NCBI GenBank assembly: GCA_003550325.1
Contig: QKWP01000262.1
Coordinates: forward strand, 67,254-131,253
Direction of reading: 5' to 3'
DNA length: 64,000 nt
From: Gigaspora rosea
Taxonomy: Eukaryota > Glomeromycota > Glomeromycetes > Diversisporales > Gigasporaceae
Below are positions 57,156-64,000 of this stretch, piece after piece. A model generated the notes under the pieces. It was given only the letters and a program-made list of their open reading frames with translations. It did no database searches and was not told the origin of the DNA. The translations under genes were made by a program, and so were the position numbers. Within the stretch, counting starts at the first letter, position 1. Every line of letters begins with the position of its first letter.

Positions 57156-58425
57156 GGGCGTTATTTTATGGCGACCCATCACCATGGCGACCCCATGATC
57201 GACCAATCAAAGTCGATTACGTGTATCCTTTTTTTTAATTTTTTTTTAAATTTTTTTTTTTGTTTTAATTCTTTATTAATTTAATTATTTTTTTTAAAAA
57301 TTTATTTATTTTTTTTTAGTTGAATACAGGAATACAAATATCAAGAATATGGAATGAAAACAGGAAAAAAAATGTGAAGAAACATGGGACGAAAGCAGAC
57401 GAAAACAGGATGAAAAGCAGGATGAAAACAAGACAAAAACAGGATGAAAACGGTGACAAATGAACCCAAACAACAGGAAAGCCCACCAAAAAATGACAAA
57501 AAAGAACCACCGAAGGATGACAAAGAGACAAAGAACCTATCACCAAAAATCAACAAAATTACCTACTGAAAAACGACGAAGAAAGAGAAATGAAGAACCT
57601 ACCCACCGAAAAATAACGAAGAAAGAGAAAACGAAAAACCTACCCACTGAAAAACTATGAAGAAAGAGAAAACGTGAAGAACCTACCAACCGAAAAATAA
57701 CAAAAAAAGAGAAAACGAAGAACCTACCCACCGAAAAATGACAAAGAAAGAGAAAACGAAGAACCAACCTACTGAAAAACAACGAAGAAAGAGAAAATGA
57801 ACCTACCCACTGAAAAATGATGTAGAAAGAGAAAATGAAGAACCTACCCACCAAAAAACAACAAAGAAAGTGAATACGAAGAACTGAGAAAACGAAGAAC
57901 CTACCCAGAGAAAAATAATGAAACGAAGAACCTACCCACCCAAAAACAATGAAGAAAGTGAAACGAAGAACCTACCAACCGAAAAACGATGAAAAAAAGA
58001 AACTGAAGAACCTACCCACCAAAATACGATGAAGATGTAGAACCTACCTACCGAAAAATGACAAAGAAGAAGAAAATAAAGAACCTATCTACTGAAAAAC
58101 AACAAAGAAAGAGAAAACGAAAAACCTATTTAAAAATCAAAAAAAACGACGAACCTACTAAATTAACTACAGTATAAAAAATGACAAACTTACCAGAAGA
58201 GCGCACCAAACAACAACAGTTCTCAAGCTCCAATGACGACTCCAGCAACAACTCCAGCGATGACTCCAATAAAGATTCTAAACAACAACTAAAAAAAATA
58301 TATTCATGTTAAGAAAAATAAAAAAATAAAAAAAACAAAAAAAAACAAGATCATCTATATGATTGCCAATCTAAAAAATGATTGGTCGATCATATAGGGT
58401 CGCCATGGCGATGGGTCGCTATCTA
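57156..58425. mobile_element. TIR element with GCGACCCATC-CATGGCGACCC ends, minisatellite inside
   Basis: The inverted arms (about 57171-57212 and 58378-58420) share GCGACCCATCRCCATGGCGA and ATGATCGACCAATCA. Related ends occur at 44261 and 51700. Most of the interior is the 41-bp tandem repeat. It is the third level of nesting here. TSD not clear. Confidence 0.7.
57480..58150. repeat. Minisatellite, about 41-bp unit, about 16 copies
   Basis: The unit is GAAGAACCTACCCACCGAAA followed by AAYRACRAAGAAAGAGAAAA and C. Copies vary by substitutions and small indels that break every reading frame on both strands, so a repeat protein is unlikely in the present state. The strand is strongly A/C-rich over G/T. 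Confidence 0.88.
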
Positions 58426-60396
58426 TAATTTTTCTTATTTATATGCTTCATGACCTCATTACATATTAATTGACTCTACCTGCCGCATATATAAAGTATT
58501 GCTATATTCATATTATCCAGTTTATCTGTCAAATATTTGCTATAAAAATTTGATAATAAATGGGCAAATATTGTAACAAAAGGAGAGATAAGATAGTGCT
58601 AAGAATTTTTTCTGTGGTTCAAAGTTATAGAAATACATTCATTTATACAGTATACTATATAAGGTGCTACTATTTCGGGACGCACATGGGCGTTATTTCG
58701 AAACCCAAATGATATTTTTAGAAGAAGTGATTTTCAAAATAGCGCCCATGTGCACTATTTTGTAGTAATACGGTATTAACATTTAAATAGGTAATCAGAG
58801 ACTATCCACAGTATTTATAAATTATTGCTTGATTTATTTTTAATTTGGTAGATCAAATTCTCTATTACTAAGTAATACTGTATCTATATAGCATCTTTAT
58901 ACCTGTAATAGATTCTCAACTTACAACTACCAGAATCTTGGCTGTTTCTAAGGTGTTCTGCCTTCCTAATTAATATCTTTTTCAATTTTAGTATGCAAGC
59001 TATTATCATATAAAAAGACTCACATGTTAGTAAAATATAGACTATGTTGTATAACTAAAATTACTCTCAACTAGTGTTCATAGTACTAGACTACTTTTAG
59101 TTTTCATCTGAAATAATTGGTAATTCCTTTTGGTATGCCAATCTTGGTTTCTGCATATTCTAAATATTTTTACTACTAGCTAGTGCATCATTTTTTCACT
59201 TTTTTATATGCCTTCAAGAATAGCACTTTTAACTTTTCTCTATATTTGTAGTTTTCTATTTTGGTTCTTTTCATATACTAGAGGTGTTTCTTGTATTATA
59301 TACCTGTTCTTGCAGGTTCCTGTGTATTCTCTACTTCAACTTTCTTTACAAAGAATCCTTCTTGCCAAAAACTTCTATTAAACAAATATTTACATGAACT
59401 TTTACCAAGTATGAAACAAGTATTTGTAGACTTTGTTTATCTACTAGGGCTTTAACTAGAAACCTCAAGTGCAAAGTATAGGTGCTTAGACCACTAGGCT
59501 ACAGGCCCTATACCAGTTCAAAATTTTATTATAATAGATATATTGTTTTATTTATATTTTATAAATTTTAATAAAAATTAGTTGTAATTTAAATGTTTTA
59601 TTAGTAGTATATATTAATTTTATATAAAAATTTCAGAATACTATATAAAAACTATATAAAAATACTCTATATTCTTTACTCTTAAATCAGCAAAATTGTT
59701 TTTACTTAAAATTTGAAGAAAAATACTTAAATTTGACTTTTTTGATCAAAAATCTAAAATTATATATCTATTCTCTAAATTTCAAGTAAAATAAAAATAA
59801 TTTAGCAAATTTGATATATTTTTAGGTGCTATAAATTTTATTTAGTATATAAAGTTAGAATTAATTAATAAAACTTTGTGAATTATAAGATTTTATAAAA
59901 TTTTATTAATAAAATTTAAAAATCTTATAATTCACCAAAATTTGCTAATTAATTTTACCTTTATGCACTAAGTAAACTTGTTTGCATTGAAAAATAAATA
60001 TAAATATATTTAGACTTAGACTAGTTTGTATACCCAGACTTGACATAGGAGCACTATTTGTAATCATATAAACTTAAATATATTTACTTCCAAAATCATA
60101 TATTTTATAATATATGATTATATAAAAATAATTCTATTCAGTTACTTCTCTATATAATCACCAATAAAGTAGGTAGTTATATAGGAGAACAACTGTAGTA
60201 ATATTTTCTAATCTTTATAATTTCTTTAAAACTTAAATAAAGTTTCTCAATAATTACTAGGTCAAACTTGACAAAGCTTTTTAATTCAATTCTATAATCT
60301 TGGAGAATTAAAATAAAAAATTTTATTAGTTTAATCTATGTCACAAAACAAAAGTTGAAAATTAGTTAGTTAGAACTAACTAATTTATTAATTATA

Positions 60397-61782
60397 GTCA
60401 GCTCTCTATATAGTTACTCTCTATATTATCACAAATCCAATATAATCACTTTTGTAAATTTATCAACCTTTTTCCCTATAATTTTTATCTCTATACTAGG
60501 AAAACAAATACCCATTAGTGTCTGAAGCCAAGAATAAATATTAGGCTAATTTGTATTGATCTCTATAGCTGATTGGCTACACATGACTAGAATCTAACAC
60601 AAAATCGTATCTATTGCTGTACTATAGAGTCCTCACTATGCTTTGGACAATGAGCTTATTTGTATTATAATCACTATCAAAAATTTTTATTTACTATTTA
60701 TATAAAACTAACTCTACATTTAAAATTATACTAAGTGATCAATAATAATGCTTGTAATATTATTTAGAAGACAAAATTATATATATGTCTAAATTTTGAG
60801 ATAATTTAAATAACACTTTTACAAGTTATACTTAGGTGAAAAAACTAAAAAAATTAAAATTTTTGAACTTAATTGTAATTATGAAAGTGTATTAATAAAA
60901 TTTTATTCAAATTATTTCAAAATTTTATTAATTTACTTAATATAGGTGTTATGTATTAAAACAGACCTTTTTTGCCATTTTGTGAAAATTGAGTTTTTAT
61001 TAGATTTGTATAAATTTTGGCATAATTAATATTTTTCAATTATATATGAAAGTTGATTTGCATAATTAAAAATCAAGTTAATTGTAAAAGCAAAATTACA
61101 TGAGGCCATATAAGACCAACACATCATAAGATTACCTGATATCACCTGTTATATTTAACCAATCAAAATCTTGAAATTAATTAATCCTGGATCAGTCTGA
61201 AAATCAAAACAAATGATTAAACTCAATTATCTCAAAATAAAATATATGTAAAAAAGGGCTGTTTTAATATATATCACCCATATAATTTTGACTTTTATAT
61301 GAAGCTACAATACATGAATATTTAAAAAAATTTAATCATATACTGTAGCTATATATAAAAATCAAGTTTATATTAAGTAAATCAATAATAATGAAATAAT
61401 AAAATTGTTCAGGAAACAATTATATTTATTCTAAAATTTTGAAATAATTTAAATAAAATTTTTAAGTAAATCTTGTAAAAATGTAATAATAAATTGTCAT
61501 AATTTTGTCTTCTGAATAATGTTCTGATGTTACTTAGAGCATCATTATTGATTTTCTTAATATAATTTTAAATTTTATATGTAGCAATTATATTCAATTA
61601 TTTAAAAAACAAAATTTAAAAAAATTTTTATTTATTGAAATTTTTAAATTATATAATCACAATTTTATATATATAATTATATTATAATTGTGATTATATA
61701 AAATTCCCTCTATATTAGTCACATCTCATATAATCACCACTTTTTGTATTCAGAAGATGTGGCTATATGGAGATTTGACTAT
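60397..61782. mobile_element. pogo/Tc1-like TIR element, copy B
   Basis: The ends TATAGTCAGCTCTCTATATA and, reverse-complemented, CTATAGTCAAATCTCCATAT match the element at 20685-22675. It carries the TA-flanked MITE (60945-61279), lacks the SINE, and has an extra 150-bp segment at 60498-60648 of unknown origin. Confidence 0.55.
60945..61279. mobile_element. TA-flanked MITE, GGTGTTAYRTATTAAAAC ends, copy B
   Basis: Partner of 21169-21505 in the duplicated block, with slightly degraded ends (GGTGTTATGTATTAAAAC; right end ATATATCACCCA). Confidence 0.7.
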
Positions 61783-62349
61783 AGTTGCGATTAATTGATT
61801 AATTGATTAAACAAATTAGCTATTATACAACAATTAGTCAAAACTTTTAATTAATCAATTAATTGATTTAGTCTCAACTAGTTGTCAACTGAAAAAAATA
61901 ATTAGCAAACTAATCGATTGCACTAGTTTAATCACATAGTCACTGATAGAGGATATAAAAATTTGTATTTAAAAATGATCATTCATGTTGTTTAAATAGT
62001 ACAGACAATTAAAAATGCTGGGACTATCAATTAATTTATAATATCAGAGAAAACTATAATATAACCATAATAAAGAAAATATAATACAATAATCAAATAG
62101 AAATAGAATAATATAATGACAATAATGTTATGCATCATTTACAATTTAGGCTGATTTCAAATTGACTTAAGTCATTCTTAAAATTTGAAAAAATATATAT
62201 TAGGCCATATAAAATTTATGAATTGGTTTTCATAACCCGGCCGGGTCATAAAAGCTAAATTGTGAAATTAAAATTTTATAGATTAATAAATAAAATTTTA
62301 CATACCGGGTCTCAGGTCATAAAAGCTAAAATTTAAATTTAAAATTTTA

Positions 62350-62896
62350 TATATTAATTTAATATATAAATATATATACTAGTGTGATGGATGGTGCCTT
62401 GCCCACCCATCTTATTTAGTGTTCTTTTATAATCATATTAGTAAATTGCTGTAAAAGATTCTATTTCAAAATCTACCACTATTCAGTAAATAATACTGTA
62501 ATTTGAATTGCTTACTTAGAAATGCTGATTAATATAATATCTTATAATTATTGAATAATTAATGTGGATGAATTAAATAAAAGATATTTAGCAAATTCTA
62601 TAAATTTGTATATCTTTAAACTNTATATTAATTTAATATATAAATATATATACTAGTGTGATGGATGGTGCCTTGCCCACCCATCTTATTTAGTGTTCTT
62701 TTTTAATCATATTAGTAAATTGCTGTAAAAGATTCTATTTCAAAATTTACCACTATTCAGTAAATAATACTGTAATTTGAATTGCTTACTTAGAAATGCC
62801 GATTAATATAATATCTTATAATTATTGAATAATTAATGTGGATGAATTAAATAAAAGATATTTAGCAAATTCTATAAATTTGTATATCTTTAAACT
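62350..62896. repeat. 273-bp near-exact direct duplication flanking a single N (probable assembly join)
   Basis: Bases 62350-62622 and 62624-62896 are almost identical (a few substitutions, for example TTTATAATC/TTTTTAATC and ATGCTGAT/ATGCCGAT) with an N at 62623. An unmerged contig overlap is likely; the mismatches could reflect nuclear variants. Confidence 0.85.
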
Positions 62897-63190
62897 AATA
62901 AATAACATAAATAATACAGGACTAAATAAGAAATATAATGTGGTAATAATCAATACACTGACTAATAAAAGATCTTTATGCTTGCTCAAATAAATTAATA
63001 TGAATAAAAGATATAATAAATGTAATAATTCGAATATCTTATTTAAATATCTTAGTTTATTTAAATAATACCAATTACTGAAAGATCTCTTTATACTACT
63101 TCTATAAATTGACATATAAATTATCATGATGAATGGTGTTTATCCTAAATTGATGATTATTTAAATAGCATGCCAATACTAAGAATGTAT

Positions 63191-63277
63191 AATACTTGCA
63201 TCATGGATACCAGGAAGTAGTAATGCTTATATCACGGATACTAGAAAGTAGTAATGCTTGCATCACAGAGTATATAG
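63191..63277. repeat. 31-bp tandem repeat, nearly three copies
   Basis: The unit is AATGCTTGCATCACGGATAC followed by TAGAAAGTAGT. Three consecutive, slightly diverged copies, the last one partial. Confidence 0.75.
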
Positions 63278-63509
63278 TTTCCCGCCATCTAGAATGGCGA
63301 GTTAGCAAAACCTTGCATTTGATTGAGCGTTAGAAATTTATGTCAATACAGTAAGTAATACATATACTGCTACTATACTGAATTTGATATTTTTATTACT
63401 CTGAGATACGTAGTACGTATGTACTTTATAATTATTATATAATAATGAGTGATGCACAGGAAAAACCTGCAAGTAAAATATTATTCGCTAATCACTATGC
63501 TGATCTTAA

Positions 63510-63630
63510 CGATTTGGCACTGGGGAGTAACCAATTATGGGATATGACAAATAATCATTTATTATATAGTTTATATAGCAAACGTTTATTTGTCATATCT
63601 TATGATTAATCATGCCCAAGTGCCAAATCG
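63510..63630. mobile_element. 121-bp TTAA-flanked hairpin MITE
   Basis: TTAA at 63506-63509 and 63631-63634. The ends CGATTTGGCACTGGGGAGTA and, reverse-complemented, CGATTTGGCACTTGGGCATG pair over about 45 bp, including GATATGACAAATAA. No ORF. Confidence 0.82.
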
Positions 63631-64000
63631 TTAAGTAATAAACTTTTGTTGTCAGATTATGTGAATTTATAGAATTTAAAAGCTGTAACTAATATACTAG
63701 ATAATCTAATCAAATTTTTATTTTCTTTTAACTTTTTTACCTTGTTATACACATTATACTTATGCGTAATCCAAATCGTCTCCTTGTTGAATTATATTAA
63801 AATAAATAGAAGTTGGGCATAAAAAAATAACAATATATGATGTAGCAATATTAAGTACAATTATAATTGGTGATAAAATAGTAGAAACAATGAAATAATC
63901 ATTAATGCAAAATAATAAAAAAAAATTATGTGAAATTAAGCAATAATATAAATTAACTTCACAACAAAATGAAGTTTTAACCCTTTTGAAAATTAATTTA

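Larger units (their letters stand above)
56680..58773. mobile_element. 2.09-kb TA-flanked TIR element inserted in the SINE-like sequence
   Basis: The TIRs are CTGTATTACCGTGAAATAGT and CCGTATTACTACAAAATAGT, both followed by GCACAT. TA flanks at 56678-56679 and 58774-58775; copy A shows the empty TA (GTCCTATAAACTTT near 18630). There are subterminal GCGCATGTGCACTATTTT motifs. It holds a second TIR element (57156-58425) and no transposase. Confidence 0.88.
56515..59508 (-). mobile_element. tRNA-headed SINE-like element, copy B, split
   Basis: The tRNA-like head is at 59445-59508 (minus strand: GGGCCTGTAGCCTAGTGGTC, then TTTCTAGTTAAAGCCC, where the B box has lost a base match compared with copy A). 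The body is cut by the transposon at 56680-58773; 56515-56679 is the detached tail part. Confidence 0.6.
54680..62198. repeat. Segmental duplication, copy B
   Basis: Matches 10876-11156 plus 15408-23062. Copy-B-only insertions: MITE 55062-55236, element 55845-56372, transposon 56680-58773, and about 150 bp at 60498-60648. The right limit lies at about 62198 (AAAAAATATATATTAG). Confidence 0.85.
62199..64000. other. AT-rich DNA without recognisable genes
   Basis: Contains the duplicated segment round an N, a short tandem repeat and a small TTAA element, listed separately. A direct repeat of GGTCATAAAAGCTAAA occurs at 62245 and 62313. No coding sequence supported. Confidence 0.5.

Noticed and set aside
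57316..57854. Overlapping Phe/Val-rich minus-strand reading frames
   Set aside because: They are the reverse strand of the 41-bp minisatellite; phase breaks between units and there is no independent support for translation.
62822..63127. 101-codon minus-strand frame rich in Leu, Ile and Tyr
   Set aside because: AT-rich chance frame, partly within the duplicated contig end; no membrane-protein family resemblance beyond composition.
1..64000. Bacterial origin because of response-regulator, histidine-kinase and IS-type transposase hits
   Set aside because: Spliced exons, LINE, gypsy and SINE elements with TSDs show a eukaryotic nuclear genome; hybrid kinases and ISXO2-like elements are known in fungi.

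Overview
The window looks like repeat-choked nuclear DNA of a filamentous fungus, most likely an arbuscular mycorrhizal fungus (Glomeromycotina, Rhizophagus-like). The reasons are very AT-rich sequence, short introns with GT...AG ends, a fungal-type hybrid histidine kinase, a kinase next to leucine-rich repeats, and a mass of LINE, hAT, Ty3/gypsy, ISXO2/Merlin-like, SINE and MITE sequences. The assignment is inference from gene style; no rRNA or marker gene is present. I found no intact host gene. Every recognisable coding region carries stops, frameshifts or truncations.

Layout. 1-953: broken four-exon gene of unknown function. 1.1-2.6 kb: AT minisatellite split by a long-TIR element. 3,867-10,853: a LINE on the minus strand, bounded by an exact 15-bp target-site duplication (TSD) and itself hit by a tRNA-derived SINE and a TIR element. 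10.9-23.1 kb: one copy of a segmental duplication, split by a 4.25-kb hAT transposon. 24.3-38.3 kb (minus): a decayed hybrid histidine kinase. Its first receiver domain is interrupted by a 9.07-kb intron filled by a TA-flanked TIR element whose left end was in turn hit by a complete gypsy retrotransposon. 38.4-40.1 kb (minus): remains of a protein kinase followed by leucine-rich repeats. 40-44.3 kb: a field of non-autonomous elements, including three nested or TTAA-flanked ones and a foldback-like element built of CCGACA motifs. 44,902-49,831: a 4.93-kb DNA transposon with 4-bp TAAG TSD and a degraded DDE-type transposase with a C2H2 finger. 50.5-51.45 kb: GC-richer SINE-like block. 52.0-52.9 kb (minus): ISXO2/Merlin-like transposase remnant. 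54.7-62.2 kb: second copy of the segmental duplication, with its own set of insertions. 62.2-64 kb: AT-rich DNA with an assembly duplication and a small TTAA element.

The two copies of the duplication act as each other's empty site, so many insertions can be bounded to the base and placed in order. Many of the stops in recognisable motifs fit C-to-T or G-to-A changes, though not all. Three single N's mark contig joins; two have the same sequence on both sides and are probably unmerged overlaps. The best candidate for an undescribed system is the 44.9-49.8 kb transposon; the most informative structure is the receiver-domain intron.
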